A stretch of 64,000 nt of DNA from Thermogemmata fonticola (lineage in GTDB: Bacteria > Planctomycetota > Planctomycetia > Gemmatales > Gemmataceae), in NCBI RefSeq assembly GCF_013694095.1, contig NZ_JACEFB010000015.1, forward strand, positions 45,549 to 109,548, given 5' to 3'. The notes beneath the pieces were generated by a model that saw only the letters and a program-made list of their open reading frames with translations, was not told the DNA's origin and ran no database searches. This document shows, piece by piece, positions 17,588-26,172 of this stretch. Position 1 is the first letter of the stretch. Each line of letters opens with the position of its first letter. Position numbers and translations under genes: made by a program.

Positions 17588-18470
17588 GGACGATCCGCGC
17601 TCCGCGGACGTGTTCCCTTCAAACTCCACCTGCCCGCCACCCTCCAGGATAAATCCGGGAGAAACGGGTGTCAAGCCGCCGAAGCCGCATCTTCTGCCGC
17701 GATGGGATGTCCAATAAATCTGGAGGGGGGCTTCCCAGGTGGAGTCGGCCACGGTGTCCGCCTTTGCGTCGGCAAAGCTCCGCCGCCCCGTGGACTGGCT
17801 CAGGGCTCCATGAGGGGGAGCCGCACGGGGCCGTGAAGCCCCTTCCCGCAGCACCGCGGGGACAGCACCACCCGCCTGCGGATCGGCTCGTCACCGGACT
17901 TTGGACCGGCAAGTGCGATCTCGGCCACGGGATGAATCCCCTCCGGGATGATCTTGGAACTGACACGGGGAAGGCTGTCTCGGAGCGAGAGTGGTTGACG
18001 TAAGACTGTCACGGCAACTCGCGGGTCTTCCTGGAGGGAAGTTCCCCCGCCGAGGGTCTCGACACGCCCCGATTTCGCCTTCCTGCCCGCGGAGGAAGCC
18101 CTCGGTAAGCGCCGGGTACATCGTGGGGAGCAGATCGCCATCCGCTACAAGCTAGAGGCGGTGTGCTGCCCGCGGCCCGAACACCAGCAAGGCATGGTGC
18201 GACGCTTTCGACTGATAGACCGGCTCGCGCCGGAGGCTGCGGTCAATTGAGGACAGATCGACCGACGGGGCCACCGCAAGGTGCAGAATCAACAGGCTAA
18301 GGCAAGAGAGAACACTTGGGCAGAGCATCGCAGAACGCCCCCTCCTTTCCCGCTGAGCGGCCTAACGGCGGTCGCCAACGGATACGGGGTGTTGAACCTA
18401 CGAATCAGGACGCCCCACCGTTTACTAGCAGTGGCCGGATTAGGGCGCATAATAAGAGATGTTTTGTACC
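17588..18470. other. gene-poor region, possible decayed gene
   Basis: About 880 bases with no intact gene. On the minus strand, protein-like text runs in one frame (18141-17800; containing VETLGGGTSLQEDPRVAVTV and SKIIPEGIHPVAEIALAGP). It appears to continue in another frame (17790-17590; WEAPLQIYWTSHRG, PVSPGFILEGGGQVEFEG), as if one reading frame had been broken by a frameshift near 17800. No homologous family is recognised, so this is only a possible pseudogene. Confidence 0.25.
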
Positions 18471-19475
18471 TTATTCCTTGTTGCTTAGTAGCTCCTTCAT
18501 CACCTTATGGATGGCCTCAGCAGGCAACCGCCCTCGAACATGCACTTCATTCTCAATTTGCTCGACTTCGACCTTGTCAAAAGCATCCACGACACCCCTG
18601 AAGGTAGGATTAATCCTTGCGATTTGGGCAGTTTGCTCTTTCAATTCCCGAATAAAACCCCTGATACCATTGGCAAGCAGGACAGCTCCAATTTCATTGA
18701 GCGCCACCGCCCTAGCTATAATTCTGATCTCTTTGTCTACGTAAAGGCTTGCCATAATAGAAAACTTGTTATTAGCATCATAAAGACATAAACCTATTAC
18801 CGTATCTGGGTCCAATTTTCGGATCATATCACGTAGCTCTTTCCTGGCTTTACTCTGAACTCGCTTTCCTTCATGAAGATCCATAGCCCTGAAAAGAGCC
18901 TCCTTGGTGGGTGCCATTACCGCCATCTCATCGCTGAGGATGGCACCGAATGGGGTTGCACCCTCTTGGGGTAGGAATTGAAAGTACTTCCGTTTACCTT
19001 CCTTAATAACCTTGAGGTTCTCAGGAGCGGCTAGTGCGCTAAAAGTGCATAGGCCGTCAAGTAATCTCGCGTCCCAATTGCCCTCAAATATAACGATTTC
19101 TGGCTCTTCTGATGAATCTAATCTGCCACCGAATGTGATCCGCTGAACGGCTTTGCCGTAGGCCTCTAACCAACGACGATTCTCCACGGCGTCGCTCAAA
19201 ACCCTACGGATGTTATCCTCATTGTTATCAAAAGCCCTCTTCTTGATGCCTGTCTCGGCAGCCATTTCGCGGAAAATCTCGAATCCGTATTTCCTGATTA
19301 ACTCGGGAAGATACTGCTTCGCTAGCGGCGACTCCACTAGTTTGGCGAAATTCACTGTGATAATGAAATCCACATGTTCTGGGAGATAGTCTCCAATATC
19401 ATCGGCGCAAGCAGGGGACAGCAGGAGCAACCACACCGCAGTGGCTGTGAAAACTCGGGCGATCATCTGGTTCAT
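18471..19475 (-). CDS. secreted protein of unknown function, AT-richer than neighbours
   Basis: Encodes 334 residues. A signal peptide is clear (RVFTATAVWLLLLSPACAD, cleavage about residue 24). The mature part begins DIGDYLPEHVDFIITVNFAK. Proteins beginning with a LP-x-D-x-V-D-F-x-x-T-V-N-like block after the signal recur in planctomycetes, but no function is known to me. Two further regions, ITFGGRLDSSEEPEIVIFEG and GATPFGAILSDEMAVMAPTK, suggest a repeated beta-rich layout. The gene uses many A/T-ending codons, unlike the GC-ending codons of nearly all other genes here, which suggests horizontal acquisition or relaxed selection. The ATG is the first in frame after the upstream repeat region. 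Confidence 0.7.
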   Translation of the reverse strand: MNQMIARVFTATAVWLLLLSPACADDIGDYLPEHVDFIITVNFAKLVESPLAKQYLPELIRKYGFEIFREMAAETGIKKRAFDNNEDNIRRVLSDAVENRRWLEAYGKAVQRITFGGRLDSSEEPEIVIFEGNWDARLLDGLCTFSALAAPENLKVIKEGKRKYFQFLPQEGATPFGAILSDEMAVMAPTKEALFRAMDLHEGKRVQSKARKELRDMIRKLDPDTVIGLCLYDANNKFSIMASLYVDKEIRIIARAVALNEIGAVLLANGIRGFIRELKEQTAQIARINPTFRGVVDAFDKVEVEQIENEVHVRGRLPAEAIHKVMKELLSNKE

Positions 19476-20486
19476 GGAAGTACCTCATGGGTTGGGGCCA
19501 TGCTGTTCGATTGCTTGATGCAATCGAGAAGGAGGTCCCGGAGTGGGGGCGGGACGCACGCCCCCGAACCGGCGGCTCCGGGACCGGATGTTCCCTAGCG
19601 GCTCTGGGGCCGGATCGTCCTCCCTATCTCCTATCTACCTCCGACTTCGCCTCACCCTGACAGTGTGGGGGCCGTCTTTGCGACTCCCAGGGGATCGGTG
19701 TCCGAACAGTAGGGGGCCGTCTTTGCGACTCCCAGGGGATCGGTGTCCGAACAGTAGGGGGCCGTCTTTGCGACTCCCAGGGGGTCGGTGTCCGAACAGC
19801 AGGGGCGGCTATTTTGCTCTTCGCTCCTCGGAGGGTTTGCTTTGCCCGAAAACAGCAAATTTTTCTCGTGCGATTTTCCGTATCCTGTTCGCTTGTCTGG
19901 ATGAAGGCTGAGCGCTCAGAGGCGGTTTCCAAGCGGGACCGACTCCGGGAATCCGAAGTTTTACAAGTCCCAGCTACGCGGCGGCGGGATGACCGAGAAG
20001 GTATCCCTAGACCCGCGTCCACTCTACAGGCAAGCGATAGTTTGAATTCCACACTAACAGATAGATTGCACTTGTCAAGCATTTTTTGGTTTTTTCTTTT
20101 ATTTCGAGAAGGTGATTTTGATGTTGCAAAAAGGGTTCTTCCAGTGTAGAAAGCGGAAGTCGATTGATCAACAAAGGGACTGCATCCGTCAGGGTTTTGG
20201 AGACATGGTGAGATTAGATTGAGGTCAGATGCAGAAGAGCACATGGAGAGCCGCGTCGCTAGGGGCTGCCGGCGTCTAGGGGTTTGCACTTCCCCGGTTT
20301 CCTCTTGCTTGTTGGCGGGGCGGAGGCTATGGGGTGGGTTTGGATTGGCGGGGCATGGGCCGGTGGGAACGGACTGGGCGCGTGGCGGAGGGGGTATTGG
20401 GGTGAGGTTTGTTCTCCTAGGGGCCGGTTCGTTCGAGCAGTTTCACTGGGCATATGTGAAGGAAAGCAGAACCTCAGGAGGTGACG
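19476..20486. other. 1-kb gene-free region containing a minisatellite
   Basis: No gene is supported. It holds the 45-bp tandem repeats (19667-19801) and an AT-rich tract near 20040-20130 with a TTGACA on the minus strand (20073-20078). That hexamer could belong to a promoter reading toward the secreted protein gene at 19475. Open frames on both strands across the repeat are artefacts of a 15-codon period. Confidence 0.4.
19667..19801. repeat. three tandem 45-bp repeats
   Basis: Three head-to-tail copies of a 45-base unit (starts GGGGGCCGTCTTTGCGACTC) occupy 19667-19711, 19712-19756 and 19757-19801. Copies one and two are identical and copy three differs at two positions. There is no spacer between copies, so this is a minisatellite, not a CRISPR array. 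The unit length is a multiple of three, so open frames persist through it on the minus strand as a 15-residue repeat (for example CSDTDPLGVAKTAPY). Confidence 0.9.
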
Positions 20487-20729
20487 ATGCGGAGTCAGCG
20501 GTGGTTCTGGAGCGGAGTAGTCGCGGCGGCGGCGTGCGCGGGAGCGGGGGGATGCAGCAATGCGCCGATTGCGGGAGCGCTGGATTGTTGTTTTCCGAGC
20601 AAGCTGGAGGCGCCGCCGGTGCGCCCGCCGAGTGTGGGTCCTGGCCCGCTGGGTCCGCCGGCGGGAGGAGTGCCAGGGGAGCGTTTGCCTCCGCCTGCGG
20701 ATTTGAGTCCGCCGCTGCCAAAGAGCTGA
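20487..20729 (+). CDS. small proline-rich lipoprotein
   Basis: Encodes 80 residues. A strong ribosome binding site (AGGAGGTGA) sits just upstream of the ATG. The N-terminus is a lipoprotein signal (RSQRWFWSGVVAAAACAGAG) ending in the lipobox AGGC, so Cys at about residue 23 would be lipidated. The mature part has a CC pair followed by a Pro/Gly-rich tail (PPVRPPSVGPGPLGPP). It may be a short outer-membrane-anchored spacer. No family is recognised. Confidence 0.6.
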   Translation: MRSQRWFWSGVVAAAACAGAGGCSNAPIAGALDCCFPSKLEAPPVRPPSVGPGPLGPPAGGVPGERLPPPADLSPPLPKS

Positions 20730-20843
20730 CAGTGACTAAGGGCGGGCGAGACACCGGAGTGATGAGCGAGGTGCGCAAGGCGAAGAGGCGAACCTTTTGA
20801 CAGAAGAGGGGAACGTCGGCGCGACGTTCGGGACAGCGGGGTG

Positions 20844-21857
20844 TCAGGAGCGGGCAGCGGAGGCGGTCAGGGCGGGCAGGACTTCATGGACTTGCTCGGC
20901 CAGGTCCAGCCAGCGGGAGCGCCATTTCTGGAAGGCTTTGCGCAGGGCGGGAATCTGGGCGCGGAGGGAGCGGATGCGCCCGTCGAGGCCGGGACGGAGG
21001 CGGGGCCAGTAGTGGGGGAAGTGCCGCCGTAGATGCGCGGCGAGGTCTTTGAGCCGCTCGGAGCCGACCACGGCATCCTGGAGCGTGCCGAGCAGTTCCT
21101 GCAACTCTTCGACGGCGGGATAAAGCTGCTGCTGGAACCATTCCGGGAAGCAGGGGATGAAAATTTCCAGAGCATAGCGGAGGCGCTTGCCGCTGATGCG
21201 CAACTGATGGAGTTCCGCCGGCTGAGCGGGGTCGGCCAGCACACCCTGGTGGAAGTCGGTGAAGAGGGGGTGGAATTGTTCGAGGGCGAAGGAGCGCAGG
21301 GGCGGGTCGTCGTTATCACGGGGTTGTTCCAGGGCTTCGAGGAGTTCGTCGGCAGCGGTGTTGAGGTCAGCTCCCTCCTGTTCCGCAGCCTGGACCAGCA
21401 GGAGCTGGGCGGCGTGCCGTTGTCCCAGGCCATAACCGAGGAGGAAGTCGGCAGCCGGGCGGCTGGCGGCGGTCTGCAAGGCGCGGGCCTGGGGCAGATT
21501 CAGGAGGAAGACATCCCAGTCACGAGCTTGGCCGGCAGCGCGGCGCAGGCGGCGAAGAAGGCGGCGGACCCGGCGACGGGGGCGGTTGGGCAACACGTCC
21601 CGGAAGACGCGCAAAGCGGCGCCCGCCCGGCGCGTGCTCACGCGCAACTGGTGGACATGCTCGATGTCGTCCTCCGGCCGCTCCGCCGCCAGCGGCAAAT
21701 AGTGCCGGACCACCGCGAGACGGATGCTCAGCACCTTGTGCGCTGCCGCGGACACCGGCATCGTTGCCGTCAACCCTTCGATCCATTTGCCCTCGGCCAT
21801 GGCATTCATCCGGCTAGTCCAGGGAAAGGGCGTGAGAGAACGCGGGATCGCCTTCAC
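20844..21857 (-). CDS. CHAD domain protein
   Basis: Encodes 337 residues from a GTG, or about 320 from ATG codons at 21809 or 21800. The CHAD domain fills the protein: the first helix has HVHQLRVSTRRAGAALRVFR, followed by RRVRRLLRRLRRAAGQARDW and later ELHQLRISGKRLRYALEIFI. These conserved His/Arg/Lys residues build the basic cavity that binds polyphosphate in this family. No CYTH (triphosphate tunnel) domain is fused, and neither a polyphosphate kinase nor an exopolyphosphatase is adjacent. CHAD proteins associate with polyphosphate granules; that role is inferred. Confidence 0.85.
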   Translation of the reverse strand: MKAIPRSLTPFPWTSRMNAMAEGKWIEGLTATMPVSAAAHKVLSIRLAVVRHYLPLAAERPEDDIEHVHQLRVSTRRAGAALRVFRDVLPNRPRRRVRRLLRRLRRAAGQARDWDVFLLNLPQARALQTAASRPAADFLLGYGLGQRHAAQLLLVQAAEQEGADLNTAADELLEALEQPRDNDDPPLRSFALEQFHPLFTDFHQGVLADPAQPAELHQLRISGKRLRYALEIFIPCFPEWFQQQLYPAVEELQELLGTLQDAVVGSERLKDLAAHLRRHFPHYWPRLRPGLDGRIRSLRAQIPALRKAFQKWRSRWLDLAEQVHEVLPALTASAARS

Positions 21858-22067
21858 ATTGCCGACACATTTTGCCCATAATTATATCATTTCCGTTGCT
21901 GCTTGACATGCGAGCAGGCGGGGGAAAAGTGAGGGGGGGTGATGGCTCCGTTGAGGAAACAAAGGCGTGCTTCGGGGGATTTCATGTCTCACGATTCGCA
22001 CGGGCGGCTGCACCCTGGATGAGTGTGTCTGGGCAATGTCACTGGCCGCTGAGGAGACAGTACGGCG

Positions 22068-24005
22068 TCACTGGCCATAAAGTCCAGCGATCTCGCCCTG
22101 GGTGGCATGAGCGGTGATCCAGTGGCGGATGCGGCGCAACTCTTCGAGCAACTCCTGAAGCTGCTGCCGCTCTTCGCGGACCTGGCGGACGATGGCGTCC
22201 AGCCAGGGCAGATACTGTTCGCACAGCTCCTGGTGCAGACGTTTTTGGAGGTGATGCTGGAGGCGCTGGCGCAGAAGCTCCCAGTGCAAGGGAAGGAGCA
22301 GATGCAGGAGCAGGTGCAGGGTGACGAGCACCAGCAGGGGAATGAGCAGGACAAGGCTGAGGGAAAAGAGGCCGGGGACCTGCTGCTGGACGATGAATTG
22401 CCACAGCAGGATGGCGGCGGTGGCGAGGAAGGCGAGTTCGGGGGCGTAGTTGGCCACGAGAATGAGGAGTCGGCGGAGGAGTCGGCGGGGTCCGGGGGCT
22501 TCCAGGAATTCCCGTTCGACATCTTGCAGGGCCTGAGCGATCGCTTGCTGGAGGCGGCGTTCTCCCTCGCCGGTCGAGCGGGTTTGGTCGAGGTACGGTT
22601 GAAGCAGGGCGGCCGGCAGGCCGAGGGGCTGGGCGGCCAGGAGCAGGCGGTGGGCCAGGTCTTGCCCGCGGCTGGAGAGGGAAGAAGCTGCCAGCGGTCC
22701 GATTCCCTCCCAGGGCAGCAGTTGATGCAAGGAATCGAGCGGCGCCGCATCTGCGTCATGGCGGCGGGCCGAGCCGGTGAAGGAAGGCAAGGCCGAACGC
22801 AAAGGATGACGCAGCCGGGAGCCGCTGTGGCGCAACCAGACGGTGGCCCGCAAATAGGCTGCCATCAGGCCGCGGAAGCGCTGCTGGTCCCGTTCGTGGA
22901 AGTAATGCTCGATGTCCGCCTGGTAAGGGTCGAGAAGACGGAGCAGGGAGGCGCTCTGCTGCTGGGCCTGTTCGGCCAGGAGATTTTCCCATGCACGTTG
23001 CAGCCGGGGAAGGAGCGGTTGGAGGTCGGCTGGCATCAAGCTCTGTAAGGTGTGGCTCAAGGTGTCGAGGAGTTGTTCGATCCCGCGGGCCTTGATGGCT
23101 TCGATTTCTCGGCGGGTCAGTCCCCATTCGATCCAGCGGCGCAACTCCAGGAACTGCTCCTGGGGCGGCAAGTCCGGCGGGGGCACAGGCTGGCCGGCTT
23201 GCTGAGCTTGGACCCAGCGGTGGGCAGCCGTCCGGAACAGACGCGGCTGGGTGAATCCTTCGGCCTGCAAGTCCCGCAGCAGGTCCTCATCGGGCCGCAA
23301 TCCCTCTTCGTCGGTCAGGCAGCGGTCCCATTTGTTGAGGACGAAGGCGAAGGCTCGGCGGCGGCGTTGCTGCCGGAATAGCTCCCAGCCGAGCTGATCA
23401 TGATACTTTTCCTGCGAGCCGACGTAGAGCACGATGTCGGCGATGGGCAAAATGGCGGCGAGTTTGTCGCGGTTTTCCGGCACGTTGGAGTCGAGGTCCG
23501 GCGTATCGACGAGGATTTTGTGGCGGAGTTCTTCCCGATCGTGAGGTACCAGGCGGCACAGGCGCAGGGCCGGATCGAGCCGTTCGGGCCGGATCGAGTG
23601 ATGGAGATAGACCACCGGTTCGCGTGTGGTCGGCCGCTGAACATCAGCGGGGGCAATCGGAGCGCCGGCCAGGGCGTTGAGGAGCGTGGACTTTCCGACG
23701 CCGGTTCCTCCCATGAAGACGATCAGGAGCAAGGGGTGCTCCGCGGCGAGCAGGTCAAGTTGGCGGCGCAAATCCTCGAAGAGTTGGAGCAACTGAGCTT
23801 TTTGGACGGCGGAAAGGGGGAAGGGGTGGGGCCGGTCGAACCACTGGTGCAAGCTCTGCTCGAGGATGCGCAGCAAGGCGGTGAGACTGGGGAAAAAGGC
23901 GGCAGGATCGAGGGGGGCGTTCGTGGGGGCGGCAGAATCCGAGGGGCCGGGGGGCGAACCGGCCGATGCGGGGGCGGGTCCAGCGGTGGGGAGCTGTTCG
24001 TTCAT
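22068..24005 (-). CDS. membrane-associated GTPase (dynamin/Era-like), second of pair
   Basis: Encodes 645 residues. After a Pro/Ala-rich N-terminus, the GTPase domain shows G1 (GGTGVGKST, residues 99-107), a G2 threonine in RPTTREPVV, G3 (VDTPDLDSN, about 166-174) and an intact G4 (NKWD, 224-227). A helical region follows, then hydrophobic segments near residues 540-590 (YAPELAFLATAAILLWQFIV, FSLSLVLLIPLLVLVTLHLL). A charged C-terminal coil closes it. The layout (GTPase, helices, membrane hairpin, helices) resembles bacterial dynamin-like proteins and related large membrane GTPases. The ATG overlaps the upstream gene's stop as ATGA, which fixes the start, although the frame is open for 270 more codons. 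Confidence 0.78.
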   Translation of the reverse strand: MNEQLPTAGPAPASAGSPPGPSDSAAPTNAPLDPAAFFPSLTALLRILEQSLHQWFDRPHPFPLSAVQKAQLLQLFEDLRRQLDLLAAEHPLLLIVFMGGTGVGKSTLLNALAGAPIAPADVQRPTTREPVVYLHHSIRPERLDPALRLCRLVPHDREELRHKILVDTPDLDSNVPENRDKLAAILPIADIVLYVGSQEKYHDQLGWELFRQQRRRRAFAFVLNKWDRCLTDEEGLRPDEDLLRDLQAEGFTQPRLFRTAAHRWVQAQQAGQPVPPPDLPPQEQFLELRRWIEWGLTRREIEAIKARGIEQLLDTLSHTLQSLMPADLQPLLPRLQRAWENLLAEQAQQQSASLLRLLDPYQADIEHYFHERDQQRFRGLMAAYLRATVWLRHSGSRLRHPLRSALPSFTGSARRHDADAAPLDSLHQLLPWEGIGPLAASSLSSRGQDLAHRLLLAAQPLGLPAALLQPYLDQTRSTGEGERRLQQAIAQALQDVEREFLEAPGPRRLLRRLLILVANYAPELAFLATAAILLWQFIVQQQVPGLFSLSLVLLIPLLVLVTLHLLLHLLLPLHWELLRQRLQHHLQKRLHQELCEQYLPWLDAIVRQVREERQQLQELLEELRRIRHWITAHATQGEIAGLYGQ

Positions 24006-25900
24006 GGGTTCTCCGCACGGCTTGGGACAAGGGGAGGCAGACTGCCGGGCTGGGCGTTGGGGGCGGCGGGGGCCGGCGGCGGAGCGGCAGCAGTGTGGGA
24101 GATTCGTTCCGCCACGGCGCTGCGCAGGCGCTGGAGGGCTTGGGGAGCCTGGGTGAGCACCTGGTGCAGGCGGGCCAGAGAAGTGTTCCCCTGCGCGGGC
24201 CAATGTTGGAGCCAGTTTTCCAGGGGGCCGGTCAGGGCCTGCCGCAGGTCGGCTGCCCGCTGCTGCCGCAGGCGCCGCCGCAAGGCGTCCACCTGCATCG
24301 TGGCGATCCCTTCCACCACCTGATGAGTGAGCGAGACGCTGAGGGGAACCAGGAGCAAGTGATACCAGTCGAGCGGCCACGTGAAGTAGAGGGTGGCGCC
24401 CAGGCCGGTGAGGTCCCAGAGGAGCTTGCCGGCGCGCGCGGCAGCCAAGCGGCCCGGATGCGCCCGCCAGTGTTCCAGAAGCTGCTGACAGCTTTGTTCC
24501 AATTCTCCTTGCTCCTGCCGGGTGAATTGCTGGCAGTGGCGGTCCCATTGCTGCTGCCAGGCCGGGAGCAGTTCGCTGGGGAAGCGCTGGGCCAGGCGTT
24601 GCCAGAAGGGGTGGCGTTCGGTGCGGCGGAGGGTTTCGGCATGGAGGCCGTCCCGCCAGGCCAGGGCGGCTTCCCGCAACACGTCCGCCTCCAGCGGGGG
24701 AATGACGGCGGTCTCCCACCAGCGGCGGACATAGTCCCGCGCCGCGCGATAGGGGGTGCGCAGCACCCACAGCACGGCACTGAGCCACCGCCCCGCCGCA
24801 GGCAGCTCCAATAGCTCCATCCACGCCTGGCGATAGCGATCTACCAGGGCGAAGCGCTCCGCCTCCAGATACTCCACTTCGTAACGCCGCTCGAAGGCCA
24901 GCCGTCCCTGGCGGACCAGTTCCTGCCAGCCCTGGTATTCTTCCAGTTCGCTGCGGGCGGCGGTTTCCAGACCGGCGATGAGCACTTCGAGGAAGCTCAA
25001 AGCATGCTGCACCTGACGTTGGCGGACCGCTGGGGGATTATCGAGCAAAGCCAGGACCTGATTGAGCAGGGGAATGCGCAGGTCTGCACCGGCACCGGCG
25101 GGATCGCGCCGCTGGTCCGCGGTGAGAAGCGGCAAGGCCAGCACCGGCACTTGGGGCAAGGTGCCGTCGGCCCGCCGGGGGAGCCGGCCCAGGACTTCCT
25201 GCCGGAAATGCTCGATGAGCCGCTCCGCCTGCTCCGGCGCCACCTTGTTGAGCACGACGACGACCGGCTTGCCCGCCCGCACCAACAGATGCAAAAACTG
25301 CGTCGGCACCAGATCGTTGTAGCGCTCATCGGAAGCGACGTAGACGAGCAAGTCGGCCAAGGCGGCGACTTCGAGCAAGCGGCGGAGGTAGCCCTGGGCC
25401 GCCCAGGTGGTCATGTCCGGGCAGTCCCAGAGGACGCAGTCGCGCAGCGGTTCCTCCGCCTGCGGGGGAAGATGGCGGACCTGGTAGATGTCCTCGTCGG
25501 CATCGGCGGGGCGCGGCGTGGAGACTGCTTGCAAGCCGTCCAGGAATCCCGGCGTCGCCGGCCACACTGCGGAGAGGCTTTCCGCCAAGACGAAAGCGGT
25601 CGGATGCCGGGTGAAGCCCGCTTGGGGGTTGGACTGAGCCAGGGGGCGGCCCAGGAGGAAGTTGACCACCGTGCTTTTGCCCGTTCCGGCGCCGCCAACC
25701 ACGGCCAGATGCAAGGGCGGTGCGCTGGCTCCCTCCGCAAAAGGAGCGATCACGTTGCGCACCAGAGCGGAGGCCAAGGCTAGCTCCCCGGCGGCGGAAC
25801 TGCCGGCTTCCGCTTGCTGCCGCAGGTGCTCTTCCAGCCAGTCCAGAGACTCGGCCAACTCCGTGACCGTCTGCCGTAGTGAGGCTAAGGACAATGCCAT
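24002..25900 (-). CDS. membrane-associated GTPase-like protein, first of pair, degenerate G4
   Basis: Encodes 632 residues. G1 is GGAGTGKST (residues 69-77), a G2-like threonine lies in RHPTAFVL, and G3 is WDCPDMTTW (about 158-166). The position expected for NKxD reads VLNKVAPEQ, so the guanine-selecting Asp is missing. A C-terminal hydrophobic segment (ATLYFTWPLDWYHLLLVPLS) could insert in membrane. It is coupled by an ATGA overlap to a paralogue with an intact NKWD, and heteromeric function is likely. Tandem pairs are a known arrangement for bacterial dynamin-like proteins. The start at 25900 has AAGGAA upstream and gives the expected N-terminal helix. Confidence 0.75.
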   Translation of the reverse strand: MALSLASLRQTVTELAESLDWLEEHLRQQAEAGSSAAGELALASALVRNVIAPFAEGASAPPLHLAVVGGAGTGKSTVVNFLLGRPLAQSNPQAGFTRHPTAFVLAESLSAVWPATPGFLDGLQAVSTPRPADADEDIYQVRHLPPQAEEPLRDCVLWDCPDMTTWAAQGYLRRLLEVAALADLLVYVASDERYNDLVPTQFLHLLVRAGKPVVVVLNKVAPEQAERLIEHFRQEVLGRLPRRADGTLPQVPVLALPLLTADQRRDPAGAGADLRIPLLNQVLALLDNPPAVRQRQVQHALSFLEVLIAGLETAARSELEEYQGWQELVRQGRLAFERRYEVEYLEAERFALVDRYRQAWMELLELPAAGRWLSAVLWVLRTPYRAARDYVRRWWETAVIPPLEADVLREAALAWRDGLHAETLRRTERHPFWQRLAQRFPSELLPAWQQQWDRHCQQFTRQEQGELEQSCQQLLEHWRAHPGRLAAARAGKLLWDLTGLGATLYFTWPLDWYHLLLVPLSVSLTHQVVEGIATMQVDALRRRLRQQRAADLRQALTGPLENWLQHWPAQGNTSLARLHQVLTQAPQALQRLRSAVAERISHTAAAPPPAPAAPNAQPGSLPPLVPSRAENP

Positions 25901-26172
25901 ATTTGTTCCTTGTTGCAGGTCGTCGCCGCGGTTCCTGTTCTCCCAGGTTGAGGACGCCACGCTGTGGGGAGGCTCCTGCCTTCCTGTTGAGGAAGCCGCC
26001 AAGCTGAGGAGGACCTTCCTTCTCTCTATTGATGATTACGTTTAGATTAGGGAGTATGCCCTTTATCAGATTATCATGAGGCGGGGAGAAGGGTGACTCC
26101 TGTTTTGCGGGCAGGGAAACGGTCGTGCTCGGAGCGTCTGTCCCTTCTTGCCGGTGTATTTGGGATTTTGCG

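Noticed and set aside
19667..19801. CRISPR array
   Set aside because: Repeats abut without spacers and no cas gene is present.
19624..20289. 221-residue ORF through the 45-bp repeats
   Set aside because: The frame persists because the repeat unit is 45 bases. No ribosome binding site or family supports it.
20219..20800. 193-residue plus-strand ORF overlapping the small lipoprotein
   Set aside because: The lipoprotein frame has a strong ribosome binding site and a lipobox; this frame does not.
22068..24824. 918-residue version of the second GTPase gene
   Set aside because: The extra 270 codons lie inside the upstream gene, are Pro/Arg-rich and non-family. The ATGA overlap at 24005 gives a much better start.
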